Assembly: GCF_026151205.1 (NCBI RefSeq)
Contig: NW_026971929.1
Coordinates: forward strand, 1 to 17,854
Length of the DNA: 17,854 nucleotides
Direction: 5' to 3'
Source: Bolinopsis microptera
Taxonomy: Eukaryota > Ctenophora > Tentaculata > Lobata > Bolinopsidae
Shown here piece by piece: positions 17,691 to 17,854 of this stretch. Made by a program: the position numbers and the translations under genes. The notes under the pieces were generated by a model. It was not told the DNA's origin, did not search any database, and saw nothing but the letters and a program-made list of their open reading frames with translations. Each line of letters opens with the position of its first letter. Position 1 is the stretch's first letter.

Positions 17691-17854
17691 CCCCCCCTAA
17701 ATGGGAAAAAACCCCCAAAATCCCCCCGTTTTTTTTTTCCCGCAAAAAAACCCCCCATTCGTAACCTTTACTTTTGGGCCCCCCTTTTTTTTTCCCCAAA
17801 AAAAGGGAAAAGGAAAAAAAAACAAGTGTAAAAAAAAGAGGTAAAACCCCAGAC
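17691..17854. other. Run-distorted end of window, nothing recognised
   Basis: C, A and T runs dominate to the end. No open frame or motif can be supported. Confidence 0.7.

Overview
No gene, RNA gene, mobile element or CRISPR array can be supported in this window. The dominant signal is a grossly abnormal base texture: most of the 17.85 kb consists of alternating runs of one base (AAAA, CCCC, GGGG, TTTT). A hand count of 6061-6120 gives 17 runs in 60 bases (mean length 3.5), whereas random DNA of even composition should give about 45. Known genomes are not built this way over kilobases. The best reading is a technical artefact (run lengths inflated by failed base calling or a poor consensus), so reading frames are not preserved. 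The organism cannot be named: there is no rRNA, tRNA, recognisable protein or codon bias to go on.

Open frames exist on both strands (longest: 217 codons at 10287-10940 minus, 186 at 9165-9725 minus, 170 at 15699-16211 minus). Their translations are mostly Phe, Lys, Pro and Gly, which are the codons TTT, AAA, CCC and GGG. Stop codons need base changes within three bases, and run-rich DNA has few of these, so long chance frames are expected. I call none of them genes.

A few islands have normal complexity: 1951-2012, 2456-2505, 4281-4326, 5264-5345 (the best; 45 runs in 60 bases at 5281-5340), 17396-17460 and 17541-17690. These are the only parts likely to be read nearly correctly and the best handles for identifying the source.

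Some structure survives the distortion. There is a degenerate tandem array with a period near 50 bp at about 11740-12250, and a second of 18-19 bp at about 8831-9040 with related words at 8087-8155. A nested inverted repeat lies at 13533-13581 and a perfect 11-bp hairpin at 12579-12606. Perfect palindromes lie at 5617-5630 and 16074-16085, and an approximate direct repeat at 15085-15134. A G/T-dominated tract covers 13810-14195 and includes a run of 27 G. Two clusters of CCCGGG-type palindromes lie at 14401-14625 and 15395-15575.

Layout: 1-5263 is distorted AT-rich sequence with small islands; 5264-5640 is the clearest part; 5641-11735 is severely distorted with C/G-heavy blocks; 11736-14200 holds the ~50-bp array, the hairpins and the G-rich tract; 14201-17395 is again distorted with GC-palindrome clusters; 17396-17690 is partly readable. 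No genes working together can be described, and I see no evidence for a new biological system.
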